Position numbers and translations under genes: made by a program
Notes under the pieces: model-generated
What the model saw: the letters and a program-made list of their open reading frames with translations, nothing else
The model's database searches: none
Told to the model about the DNA's origin: nothing
Source: an uncultured Lachnospiraceae bacterium
Lineage (GTDB): Bacteria; Bacillota; Clostridia; Lachnospirales; Lachnospiraceae
Length of the DNA stretch: 47,272 nt
NCBI GenBank assembly: GCA_910584915.1
Contig: CAJUDM010000018.1
Span: forward strand, 1 to 47,272
Direction: 5' to 3'
Shown: piece after piece, positions 24,485-32,591 of the stretch
Layout: each line of letters opens with the position of its first letter
How positions within the stretch are numbered: position 1 is the first letter of the stretch

Positions 24485-25202
24485 GGTGGAGAATCTGAAA
24501 AAGACCTTTGGGGCGGTAAATGTGCTGAAGGGTATCAATGCAGAGATAAAAAGGGGGGAATGTATCTGTATCATCGGACCGTCCGGCTCCGGTAAATCCA
24601 CTTTTCTCAGGTGTATCAATCTGCTGGAGATGCCGACGGAGGGGAAGATATATGTGGATGGGACAGATATCACGGATGAGAAACTGGATATTGACCGGTA
24701 TCGGCGCAAAGTCGGTATGGTGTTTCAGCATTTTCATCTGTTTCCCAATATGACGGTATTAAGAAATATTACGCTGGCGCCCGTGCGCCACGGGATATGG
24801 ACGGAGGACGAGGCGGAGGACAGGGCGAGGGAACTTCTGCGCAAAGTGGGACTGGAGGAAAAGGCGGATGCCTATCCGAACAAACTCTCCGGCGGGCAGA
24901 AACAGCGCGTGGCGATCGCCCGTGCGCTGGCGGTGAATCCGGAGGTGATGCTGTTCGATGAACCGACGTCGGCGCTTGATCCGGAGATGGTCGGCGAGGT
25001 TCTGGAGGTGATGAAGAGCCTGGCAAAAGAAGGGATGACTATGCTGGTGGTAACTCATGAGATGGGATTTGCGAAGGGAGTCAGCGACCGCGTTCTGTTT
25101 ATCGATCAGGGTATCGTCCTGGAGGATAAGCCGCCGAGAGAACTTTTCGAACATCCGGAGCATGAGCGGACGAAAGTGTTTTTGTCAAAGGTGCTGGCAT
25201 AA
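24477..25202 (+). CDS. Amino acid ABC importer, ATP-binding protein of the broken system
   Basis: 241 residues from GTG at 24477, overlapping the permease stop by 8 bp with AGGAGG upstream. Walker A GPSGSGKST (34-42), signature LSGGQKQRVAIARA, Walker B VMLFDEPTSALD and VTHEMGFAKG are intact, of the GlnQ type. Its own binding protein and permease are damaged, so it is likely an orphan, although it could serve another permease. The operon's promoter carries the same operator as the frl-type genes downstream. I infer the importer once took up their substrate. Confidence 0.88.
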   Translation: MIKVENLKKTFGAVNVLKGINAEIKRGECICIIGPSGSGKSTFLRCINLLEMPTEGKIYVDGTDITDEKLDIDRYRRKVGMVFQHFHLFPNMTVLRNITLAPVRHGIWTEDEAEDRARELLRKVGLEEKADAYPNKLSGGQKQRVAIARALAVNPEVMLFDEPTSALDPEMVGEVLEVMKSLAKEGMTMLVVTHEMGFAKGVSDRVLFIDQGIVLEDKPPRELFEHPEHERTKVFLSKVLA

Positions 25203-25205
25203 TGA

Positions 25206-25236
25206 AATACCCCGCGGCTTGCTGCGGGGTATTTTA
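25206..25236. terminator. Two-way terminator between importer ATPase and GntR gene
   Basis: ATACCCCGC / GCGGGGTAT stem with a short loop, followed by TTTT on the plus strand and preceded by A-rich sequence for the minus strand. It separates convergent genes. Confidence 0.85.
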
Positions 25237-25238
25237 CT

Positions 25239-25259
25239 AATGTCATTTAGTTAGCTCCT
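25239..25259 (+). repeat. Short dispersed sequence, copy 2
   Basis: This is the inverted copy of 8393-8412 (one substitution, one inserted base). Here CATTTAG (25244-25250) can also pair with CTAAATG (25288-25294), making a hairpin that runs into the GntR stop codon. Confidence 0.5.
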
Positions 25260-25287
25260 CACGGCGTTTAGGTCCGGTTACCATTAG

Positions 25288-26010
25288 CTAAATGGAGAGC
25301 TGATACCTTGACCCGACGATGAACTCCCGTACAAAGAGGATCGGCCTGCTGTCCGTATCCCTCAGGAAGGATTCCAACACCATGAGCGGTTCTCCGATCG
25401 GAATATGGAGTGCGTCCGCCATCTGGGAGGAGGCGGATGTGACACTGATCAGGCTGCGGCAGTCGTCCGCCATGGTAAGGCCGTAGTCCTGCCGCAGATA
25501 CTTGTAGAGGGAACCGTCCTCCAGCTTTTTCGGGTCAAAATCGGGATAGTCCTTCGGATTTAAATAGATCGTGTCGTAGGTGATCGGTATGTGGTCGGCG
25601 GACAGGATCCGCTCTGTCAGAAAAACCGATTCCTCCGCCGCGAGCCGCAAAAAATCCGAGCAGACCGCATCCGGAGCTGTCATTCCGAAGGAGATCACGT
25701 GGGAGGATGGAATCCGGCCGTTTGCGAGGCAGGTGTCGCTGAAACTCATGTTCTTCTGCACTTCCAGTTTTCTCTGGATCTTCGGAAGGCAGACGAAAGT
25801 GCCTTTTCCCTGCTTCTTGTTGAGGTATCCCTGCGCACACAGTTCTTCGATGGTGCGGCGGACTGTGATGCGGCTCACATGGTAGCTGGCCGCCAGTTCC
25901 GGCTCGGTGGGGATCTGATCTCCCTCTTTGTAAGTTCCGTCCTGTATTTGCGCCAGAAGCAGGTCCATCATCTGACGGTAGAGCGGTTTGACCGCATCTT
26001 TTTTTAACAT
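25288..26010 (-). CDS. GntR-family regulator with UTRA domain, copy 1
   Basis: 240 residues. N-terminal winged helix (residues about 8-75: PTEPELAASYHVSRITVRRTIEELCAQGYL and the wing KKQGKGTFV) and C-terminal UTRA ligand domain (about 95-235, ILSADHIPITYDTIYL, PLMVLESFLRD). The HutC/FrlR branch binds sugar phosphates or related metabolites and usually represses catabolic genes. AGGAGG lies 9 bp before the ATG at 26010. It follows the second regulator by 36 bp, so both form one operon. Probably it acts on the three shared operators described here. Confidence 0.92.
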   Translation of the reverse strand: MLKKDAVKPLYRQMMDLLLAQIQDGTYKEGDQIPTEPELAASYHVSRITVRRTIEELCAQGYLNKKQGKGTFVCLPKIQRKLEVQKNMSFSDTCLANGRIPSSHVISFGMTAPDAVCSDFLRLAAEESVFLTERILSADHIPITYDTIYLNPKDYPDFDPKKLEDGSLYKYLRQDYGLTMADDCRSLISVTSASSQMADALHIPIGEPLMVLESFLRDTDSRPILFVREFIVGSRYQLSI

Positions 26011-26046
26011 AGATAAGTGCCTCCTGAAATTATAGATACGATTTCT

Positions 26047-26781
26047 TTAACTTTCCATATCATCCAGATAAAACCGGTAGCGTTCCCCCAGAATATACTG
26101 CTTTCCCATATGCACCAGACGCCCGTCCTGATCATAGTTTTTCGTGAACAGAAAGAAGAGCGGCTCGCCGATCGATACCTGAAGCTGTTTGGCGATGATG
26201 CCGTTTGCCCGAACCACATCGACGTAGGATTCCTTTGAGGAAGTCACCTGAATGTGGTACTTCTCCGACAGAAGGTCAAACAGTGATCCGTCCAGTGCCT
26301 CATCCAGCAGGAAGGCGAAACGATCTCCGGGAAAATAGTTATTTTCCAGCATAATGGGGACATCGTCCGCAAAGCGGATTCTCTGCGTAAATATCACCTC
26401 ATCTCCGGGAAACCATCCCATCTCATCGGCAGTCTCCTGATCTAACAGGATCCGTTTTTTGAGAAGGCACTTTGTCCCGCATACCATGCCGTTCGCTTTG
26501 CAGGAGCGGCTGAAACTCATGAGAGTATGGATCAGCTTTCTCTGTATTTTATGATACCGGACAAAGGTGCCCTTTCCCTGATGCCTGGAGAGATAGTTTT
26601 CCATGCACAGTTCCTCGATGGCTCTGCGGACGGTGATCCGGCTCACATGATACTGCCTGCTCAGCTCGGCTTCCGTGGGAATTTTCTGCCCCGGCTTCCA
26701 GCTTCCGCTTAAGATTTCATGCAGCAGGCCGTTTTTCAGCTGCTGATAGAGAGGAACTGCCTGTTCAGAATTCAGTTTCAT
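26047..26781 (-). CDS. GntR-family regulator with UTRA domain, copy 2
   Basis: 244 residues from the ATG at 26781 (GGGAGG upstream; an ATG at 26844 lies within the promoter and was rejected). Winged helix: PTEAELSRQYHVSRITVRRAI then EELCMENYL, GKGTFVRY. UTRA domain: IRFADDVPIMLENNYFPGD, EPLFFLFTKNYDQDG, ILGERYRFYL. It is clearly a paralogue of the regulator at 25288: the same helix-turn-helix residues SRITVRR suggest both can read the same operator, while their ligand domains differ. Its own promoter contains one operator copy, so autoregulation is likely. Confidence 0.92.
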   Translation of the reverse strand: MKLNSEQAVPLYQQLKNGLLHEILSGSWKPGQKIPTEAELSRQYHVSRITVRRAIEELCMENYLSRHQGKGTFVRYHKIQRKLIHTLMSFSRSCKANGMVCGTKCLLKKRILLDQETADEMGWFPGDEVIFTQRIRFADDVPIMLENNYFPGDRFAFLLDEALDGSLFDLLSEKYHIQVTSSKESYVDVVRANGIIAKQLQVSIGEPLFFLFTKNYDQDGRLVHMGKQYILGERYRFYLDDMES

Positions 26782-26815
26782 ATAGGCCTCCCGGGTTGTC
26801 CTAAAAAACCCGCCA

Positions 26816-26844
26816 AATATATAACCATATAATACCATTCGCAA
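26816..26844 (-). promoter_or_regulatory. Promoter with operator for the two GntR genes
   Basis: On the minus strand TTGCGA (26839-26844), a 17-bp spacer and TATATT (26816-26821). The plus-strand sequence ATATAACCATATAATACC (26819-26836) falls in the spacer and matches the operator at 26934 at 14 of 18 or more positions. Confidence 0.65.
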
Positions 26845-26928
26845 AATTGGTTATGTGTAAATGAAATAAATTTCCATAGCCCTATTTTACTATATTTCAC
26901 AAACTTTTGTCCAGTGGTGAAAAAGAAG

Positions 26929-26958
26929 TTGTCATATAACGTTATAATATGATATGGT
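26929..26958 (+). promoter_or_regulatory. Promoter with operator for the frl-type operon
   Basis: TTGTCA (26929-26934), an 18-bp spacer and TATGGT (26953-26958). ATATAACGTTATAATATG (26934-26951) occupies the spacer; its core TATAACGTTATA is a perfect 12-bp palindrome, as expected for a GntR dimer site. Confidence 0.7.
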
Positions 26959-26991
26959 GAATTTAACAGAGAGAGAGGAGGTAGATCAGGA

Positions 26992-28293
26992 TTGGGAAGC
27001 ATGATTTTGAAATCGGACATTATTTTTGACGGTACCGGGCGGGATGCTTATGCGGGTTATCTGATCATAGAGTCCGGGAAGATCAGGGAGATCTGCGAGG
27101 GCGCATTGCCGGAGAAGGCGGAGAGAGAGTCGGAGCGGGTCATCGATCTGACAGGGAAAGTGATCTGTCCGGGATTTGCGGATGTACATACCTTTTTCAC
27201 GGGGCATGCGCTTTCCCACAGGGACATCCGGGCAAAAGAGGGGATCCCCTATGAGACATTGCGCGAAAATCTCAACGACCGCCCTTTCATCGAGCGGGAA
27301 TGGAAGGATTACATGCAGCTTTTGAACAGCCGGGGCGTTACTTCCGTGAAAGAGATGGGGTTTGACGATTACGCCGGATTCACCGATTTTTTGAAGGAGA
27401 AAGAGGAAAAGGGCGAGCTGAGCTTACGGGTATCGTTTATGTCCCAGCCGGACAGTCAGCCTGTCAATATCGAATACGGCAGGGAGATGGCGGAGAAGTT
27501 TACCGGCGAGTACGTGAGATTTTCCGGGTACAATCACATGACGGACGGAACCATCGCCAGCGGCGCCGGCGAGCTGAAAAAGCCTTACGAGGGCACGGAT
27601 ATCACCTGTTATCAGGAGATCGACTGGGCGGGGCTTGAGGAGGCGGCGTTAAAGGCGGACGCGGCAGGGTTCCGGTATTCCCTTCACGCACAGGGGGACG
27701 GGGCGGTGAAAAAGACGCTGGATATTTTTGAGAAGTGCCGGAAGAATCCGGACGGAACACTGAAAAACCGGCACGCGATAACGGACCTGGAGCTGACGGA
27801 TCCCGAAGATCTGGAGCGCATGGGAAAGCTGGGCGTGGTGGCGGAAGTTTATCCGCAGATCATGTGCCTGGATCCGGGAGACGTGGTGCGGGGAAACATA
27901 CGAAGGACGATCGGAGAGGAGCGCGGAAAATATAACTGGAACAGGAGAAAGATGCTCGACAGTGGTGTTATCGTGAGCTGCGGCACGGATCTTCCGCTGA
28001 TGATCCCGCACATGGGAGAATCCATCTATTATGCCTGCGGCGGATATTTTCCGGAGGGCGGCGAGCCGCTTAACCCGCAGAACACGATGACGGTGAAGGA
28101 GTTGTTGCGCGCCTTTACATGGGGCGGCCAGTATGACCTGTACCGGGAGGAGGAGCTCGGCACGCTGGAACCCGGAAAACTCGCGGATATCGCGGTGCTC
28201 GCGGAGAATGTGTTTGAGAAAGATCCGAAGGATCTGAGAGAACTGAAGGTTTCCATGACGATCGTCGGTGGAAAGATCGTATATGAGGCATGA
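26992..28293 (+). CDS. YtcJ-like amidohydrolase family protein
   Basis: 433 residues. The layout is that of Amidohydro_3/YtcJ enzymes: N-terminal beta part, GKVICPGFADVHTFFTGH at the first metal motif (His66), YSLHAQGDGAVKKTL (His232), and VSCGTDLPL (Asp333), ending LEPGKLADIAVLAENVF. These enzymes hydrolyse amide or ester bonds at a metal centre. The usual H-x-H of the first motif reads H-T-F here, so metal binding may differ. The start is TTG at 26992 (AGGAGG 10 bp upstream), with ATG at 27001 as an alternative. It is the first gene of the operator-controlled operon and could release an amine from an acylated or glycated substrate; the reaction is not known. Confidence 0.85.
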   Translation: MGSMILKSDIIFDGTGRDAYAGYLIIESGKIREICEGALPEKAERESERVIDLTGKVICPGFADVHTFFTGHALSHRDIRAKEGIPYETLRENLNDRPFIEREWKDYMQLLNSRGVTSVKEMGFDDYAGFTDFLKEKEEKGELSLRVSFMSQPDSQPVNIEYGREMAEKFTGEYVRFSGYNHMTDGTIASGAGELKKPYEGTDITCYQEIDWAGLEEAALKADAAGFRYSLHAQGDGAVKKTLDIFEKCRKNPDGTLKNRHAITDLELTDPEDLERMGKLGVVAEVYPQIMCLDPGDVVRGNIRRTIGEERGKYNWNRRKMLDSGVIVSCGTDLPLMIPHMGESIYYACGGYFPEGGEPLNPQNTMTVKELLRAFTWGGQYDLYREEELGTLEPGKLADIAVLAENVFEKDPKDLRELKVSMTIVGGKIVYEA

Positions 28294-28309
28294 GGAAAGG
28301 AGGAGAGAG

Positions 28310-29149
28310 ATGGGACTGATAAACAGAGAGCAGATCGCGGGGATGAATATACATTATCTGTTTTACTCACTGGAGTATTTTCTGGACGCGCAGGCGCAGG
28401 CGGGGATAAAGACGATCGAATTCTGGCCCGGGACACCGCATTTTTTCCTGACAAACAGGGAGTATTCCGACTGCAGGCGGGTGAGAAGGCTGTTGGATGA
28501 GAGAGGATTGACATTGAAGATCATCACACCGGAGAACTGTACCTACCAGTATCAGTTTGCGGCGCAGGAGAAAGAGCAGTTTGAGAAGAGCAGGGAATAT
28601 TTTAAAAATGCGCTGGATGCCGGAGAGGAACTGGGCGCTGAGATCATGGCGATCAATTCCGGCTGGGGATACTGGAACGAGGAGCGGGAAGAGGCGTGGA
28701 AACGTTCCAGAGAGATGCTCTCCTGTCTGGCGGAGTACGCGGCGGCAAAGAAGATCCGTCTGGCGATGGAATCCCTGAGGCCGCAGGAGTCCAATCTGGC
28801 GACAACACTGGCGGATGTGAAGCGGATGTTGTCGGAAGTGAATCACTCGAACCTGAAAGCGATGATCGATCTGACAGCTATGGGTGTCGCGGGAGAGACG
28901 ATCGACCAGTGGTTTGAGGAACTGGGAGAAGATATCATCCATATGCATTTCATCGACGGAAATCCCTACGGCCATCTGGTCTGGGGCGACGGGGCGCACA
29001 GCCTGCGGGAATGTCTGGAGGCACTGAAGCGCCACGGCTACAGAGGATATCTGGGACAGGAGATTACGGAGTTTGACTATTTTGAGGATCCGGCGAAAGC
29101 GGACAGACGGAATATGGAAGCGTATGAACCATTTATATCCGGGAATTGA
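28310..29149 (+). CDS. frlC: FrlC-like sugar isomerase/epimerase (TIM barrel)
   Basis: 279 residues from the ATG at 28310 (AAGGAGGAGAGAG upstream). The AP_endonuc_2 TIM barrel fits fructoselysine 3-epimerase (FrlC) of E. coli as I remember it: IEFWPGTPHFF, ITPENCTYQYQ, AMESLRPQESN, IHMHFIDGN, GYRGYLGQEI. The metal ligands expected are Glu in MESL, Asp in MIDL, His in MHFIDG and Glu in GQEIT. FrlC interconverts psicoselysine and fructoselysine, feeding the kinase and deglycase. With FrlB- and FrlD-like genes in the same operon the assignment is reasonable, but the amine partner of the substrate is open. Confidence 0.75.
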   Translation: MGLINREQIAGMNIHYLFYSLEYFLDAQAQAGIKTIEFWPGTPHFFLTNREYSDCRRVRRLLDERGLTLKIITPENCTYQYQFAAQEKEQFEKSREYFKNALDAGEELGAEIMAINSGWGYWNEEREEAWKRSREMLSCLAEYAAAKKIRLAMESLRPQESNLATTLADVKRMLSEVNHSNLKAMIDLTAMGVAGETIDQWFEELGEDIIHMHFIDGNPYGHLVWGDGAHSLRECLEALKRHGYRGYLGQEITEFDYFEDPAKADRRNMEAYEPFISGN

Positions 29150-29197
29150 TCCCGATCACGGAGTAAGAACAGAAATAAAAACGGAGGAGAAAAAAAG

Positions 29198-30619
29198 ATG
29201 AGTAAAGAGAAAAAAGCAGGATTCAGGCTGCCGCACGTCCTGACACTGATTTTTATATTGACGGTTGTGATAGCCATATTGTCCTGGATACTGCCAAGCG
29301 GCCAGTTCGACTATGAACTGATGGACACGGCGGCAGGTGAGAGGGAGGTTGCGGTTGCCGGAACCTACCATGTCGTGGAAAAGGTGGCGGAGGACGGAAC
29401 CGACCTGCGGCAGGGGCTCGCGCAGGTCCTGATGGCGCCGGGGCGGGGGATCCAGAGCATTGTCGAAGTACTTGCCTTTGTATTCATCATCGGGGGGGTA
29501 TTCCAGATCATGGCAAAGACCAACGCGCTGACATTGGGCATTCAGAAGATCGTAAAGAAACTGGGGACAAAGGAAATTTTGATCATTCCGATCCTGATGG
29601 CGCTCTTCGGGCTGGGTGGAAGCACCTTCGGTATGTCGGACGAGCTGGTGCCGTTCTACATTCTGATCATGCCGATCATGTTTGCCATGGGATATGACTC
29701 CATGACGACTTTCATGACGGTGTGTCTCTCCGCCACGGTCGGATATGCGGCTTCCACGATCAATCCCTTCGCGGTGCTGATCGCTCAGGGCGTCGTGGGG
29801 ATCCAGGGAAATCCGCAGCTGATATTCCGCATGGTGCAGTGGGTCATCATGATGGTGATCATCATCGGGTTCGTGACATGGCGTGCCCTGCAGGTGAAAA
29901 AGAATCCGGAGAAGTCCATTACATATCAGGATGACCTAGTAAAGAAAAAAGAGATGACCGGGGACGTGGATTTTGCTCAGGATATGACGACGCGCCAGAA
30001 GTTTGTCATCACCATTTTTGTAGTCGGCATGCTTCTCGTCGTGGTAGGCCTTGTGAAATGGGGCTGGTATATGAATGAACTGTCCATGTGCTTCTTCGGC
30101 ATGGGACTTTTGATGGGGATCGCCGGCGGTATGAACGAGACGGAGATCGCGGAAGAGTTTCTGACGGGCGTAAAGGATATTGCCTTCGCTGCCATGGTCA
30201 TCGGTTTCTGTTCCGGCATCATGGTGGTGGCGCAGGAAGGGATGATCATCGATACGATCTTAAATGCGCTGAGTAATCTGGTGGCAAATGCGAGCAACGC
30301 GCTGTTTGCGGTCATTCTGTATATCGTGCAGTCCCTGCTGACCCTGCTTGTGCCTTCCTCCTCGGGCCTTGCGGCTCTCTCGATGCCGATCATGGCACCG
30401 TTATGTGATCTGCATGGCGCCAACCCGGAGGCAGCTGTCACGGCGCTTCAGTATGGCAACCAGCTGACAAACCTGATGAGCCCTGTAGCGGGCACTACCG
30501 TGGCGGGCCTGGCAGTCTGCAAGATCACGTTCGGGCAGTGGTGGAAGACGATCTGGAAGGTATGGCTTGTGCTCACTGTGGTGGCGATCGCATTTGTGGC
30601 GATCTCGGCGGGCATGTAA
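29198..30619 (+). CDS. YfcC-family membrane carrier
   Basis: 473 residues with about 11-12 membrane segments. LSWILPSGQFDYE, the start of the YfcC/DcuC-like branch, is followed by GGVFQIMAKTNALTLGI, GGSTFGMSDELVPFYILIMPI, and near the end LLVPSSSGLAALSMPIMAPL and NQLTNLMSPVAGTTVAGLAV. Family members are ion-coupled carriers of amino acids, peptides or C4 acids. E. coli frl uses an APC carrier (FrlA) and Bacillus an ABC importer; here this carrier sits in the operon's transporter slot. AAAACGGAGGAGAAAAAAAG precedes the start. It would be the only intact uptake gene of the regulon in this window. Confidence 0.88.
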   Translation: MSKEKKAGFRLPHVLTLIFILTVVIAILSWILPSGQFDYELMDTAAGEREVAVAGTYHVVEKVAEDGTDLRQGLAQVLMAPGRGIQSIVEVLAFVFIIGGVFQIMAKTNALTLGIQKIVKKLGTKEILIIPILMALFGLGGSTFGMSDELVPFYILIMPIMFAMGYDSMTTFMTVCLSATVGYAASTINPFAVLIAQGVVGIQGNPQLIFRMVQWVIMMVIIIGFVTWRALQVKKNPEKSITYQDDLVKKKEMTGDVDFAQDMTTRQKFVITIFVVGMLLVVVGLVKWGWYMNELSMCFFGMGLLMGIAGGMNETEIAEEFLTGVKDIAFAAMVIGFCSGIMVVAQEGMIIDTILNALSNLVANASNALFAVILYIVQSLLTLLVPSSSGLAALSMPIMAPLCDLHGANPEAAVTALQYGNQLTNLMSPVAGTTVAGLAVCKITFGQWWKTIWKVWLVLTVVAIAFVAISAGM

Positions 30620-30700
30620 GGGACGGAAGTAAAGAGATGAGAAAGCCCGGAAAGGCTGACAATCTGACAATTGCAAAAAAAGAAAAAAGGAGAGAAAAAA

Positions 30701-31672
30701 ATGAACAGACCGGAAGAACTGATCAAAAAAATCTATGAGGAGCAGGGACAGATCCACGACGTATTTCTCACAGCCTGCGGCGGCTCGCTGGTGGACCTGT
30801 ACCCGGGGTACTATTTTATCAATGCGGAGTCGGAGACCATGCACGCGCACTGGCTGACAGCGAAGGAGCTGATCGTCTCCCCGTCCAGATTTCTGACGAA
30901 AGGAGCGCTGGTGATCCTCTGCTCCCACGGCGGAAATACAGGCGAGACAGTGGAGGCGGCGAAGGCGGCGAAGGCGAAGGGCGCGGCGATCATCACCATG
31001 ACGCACAATCCAGAGTCCATCTGTGCCGGGGACGATATGAACCCGATCGTGTATTCCTGGGAGGACGATACGAATGAGAAGGACAGGCCGCAGGGTATCG
31101 TGATGCGCATTCTGAACGAGCTGTTGAAGATGCAGGAACCCTCCTACCGGAAATATGATGCGATCCTGGACGGATTGGAGAAGGCGGAGGGTATCGTCCG
31201 TGCGGCGGTAAAGAAGGTGCAAAACCGTACATGGGTGTTTGCGGAGAAATACTTTGAGGAGCCGTTCCTCTACATCATGGGCTCCGGCGCGTCCTACTCT
31301 CAGGCGTACGGCTTTTCCATCTGCTCCCTGCAGGAGATGCAGTGGATGGACTGCTGCTATCTGCACAGCGGTGAGTATTTCCACGGACCGTTTGAGTGCA
31401 CGGACAAAGACCATCTGTACATCCTGCTGATGGGGACGGGAGCCGCCAGGGTGATGGACGAGAGAGCCCTCACATTCCTGGAGAAATATGCCGAAAAGTA
31501 TGAAGTGATCGATGCAAAAGAGCTCGGCATAGATGCGATCGACGCGAGCGTCAACGAGTATTTCTGCCCGATGCTGTTCTACGCGATGAGCGTTGCCTAC
31601 AGGACCGGCCTGCAGGATAAGAGGAGACATCCTCTCGATATGAGGAGATATATGGGCGTAGTGGAGTATTGA
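30701..31672 (+). CDS. frlB: FrlB-like SIS-domain sugar-phosphate deglycase
   Basis: 323 residues from the ATG at 30701 (AAAGGAGAG upstream). Two SIS domains: first with ACGGSLVDLYPGY and ILCSHGGNTGETVEAAKAAK, second with IMGSGASYSQAYGFSICSLQ. LQEMQWMDCCYLHSGEYFHG, with catalytic-type Glu and His, and the end HPLDMRRYMG match fructoselysine-6-phosphate deglycase FrlB as I remember it. That enzyme splits the Amadori 6-phosphate into glucose 6-phosphate and the free amine. It is followed 39 bp later by a FrlD-like kinase. The amine (lysine or other) cannot be read from sequence. Confidence 0.8.
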   Translation: MNRPEELIKKIYEEQGQIHDVFLTACGGSLVDLYPGYYFINAESETMHAHWLTAKELIVSPSRFLTKGALVILCSHGGNTGETVEAAKAAKAKGAAIITMTHNPESICAGDDMNPIVYSWEDDTNEKDRPQGIVMRILNELLKMQEPSYRKYDAILDGLEKAEGIVRAAVKKVQNRTWVFAEKYFEEPFLYIMGSGASYSQAYGFSICSLQEMQWMDCCYLHSGEYFHGPFECTDKDHLYILLMGTGAARVMDERALTFLEKYAEKYEVIDAKELGIDAIDASVNEYFCPMLFYAMSVAYRTGLQDKRRHPLDMRRYMGVVEY

Positions 31673-31711
31673 TGAGAGTTTGCAGGCTGTAGAAAGGGCA
31701 TGGTAATCATT

Positions 31712-32587
31712 ATGGCAAAATATAGTACAAAGGTGTTGGGATTCGGGGACAATGTGGTGGATATCTATGAACATTCCCATATTATGTATCCCGGCGGGAA
31801 CTGTGTGAATCTCTGCGCGTATTCGAAGATCATGGATGTGGAGCGCGTGGCGTATATGGGATATTTCGGGAGCGACGACATCGCGGAGTTTGTGATCGGG
31901 GTGTTGAATGAGCTGGAGATCGAGACCGTAAAATGTAAACAGCTGGTCGGAGAAAACGGCTGGTCGAAGTGCAGCCTGATCGACGGCGACAGGATCTTCG
32001 GCGATTACAACCAGGGAGGCATCAGGGGGAGGACGCCCTATATCTTAGACCGGTTTGATCTGGAGTATATGCGGCAGTTTGACTATGTGCACAGCGGCAA
32101 TTATTGTTACACGGAATCCCAGCTGCAGACGATCAAAGAAAACGGGATCAAACTGTCCTTTGATTTTTCGGACGATTCCACAAAAGAGTATTATGAGAAA
32201 TATGCGCCCTATGTGACCTATGCGTTCTGCTCCTTTGACGGGGATGAGGAGGCGGCGAAGGAGCATCTGAGATTTATCCATTCGCTGGGACCGGAGATCG
32301 CGTCACTGACGAGAGGTTCGAAAGGCTGCATCATGTATGACGGCGAACAGTTTTATGTGCAGCCCGCCAAAAAGCTTGATGTGGTGGTCGATACCATGGG
32401 AGCGGGAGATTCCTTCTTAACTTCGTTCATGAACTGCTTTGTGGATCAGGAGAAGAAGGGGGCGGACAGGCCGGAGGCGATCAGGACGGCGCTGGCGGAG
32501 GCCGCTGAATTTGCGGCGTATGTCTGCGGTTTAAACGGCGGTTTCGGACACGGGAAACCCTACACCTACGGTGTGCGCGAGAGGTGA
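31712..32587 (+). CDS. frlD: FrlD-like PfkB-family sugar kinase
   Basis: 291 residues from the ATG at 31712. The ribosome site AGAAAGG lies 14 bp upstream; an ATG at 31700 is too close to it. Ribokinase-like fold: VLGFGDNVVDIYEH, substrate motif PGGNCVNL, DGDRIFGDYNQGG, SFDFSDDS, and the ATP/anion-hole motif DTMGAGDSF with catalytic Asp. GDRIFGDY and the GGN start match fructoselysine 6-kinase FrlD as I remember it, which phosphorylates the Amadori compound after import. Its product would be the substrate of the FrlB-like enzyme just upstream. The next gene begins 5 bp after its stop. Confidence 0.8.
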   Translation: MAKYSTKVLGFGDNVVDIYEHSHIMYPGGNCVNLCAYSKIMDVERVAYMGYFGSDDIAEFVIGVLNELEIETVKCKQLVGENGWSKCSLIDGDRIFGDYNQGGIRGRTPYILDRFDLEYMRQFDYVHSGNYCYTESQLQTIKENGIKLSFDFSDDSTKEYYEKYAPYVTYAFCSFDGDEEAAKEHLRFIHSLGPEIASLTRGSKGCIMYDGEQFYVQPAKKLDVVVDTMGAGDSFLTSFMNCFVDQEKKGADRPEAIRTALAEAAEFAAYVCGLNGGFGHGKPYTYGVRER

Positions 32588-32591
32588 GAAT

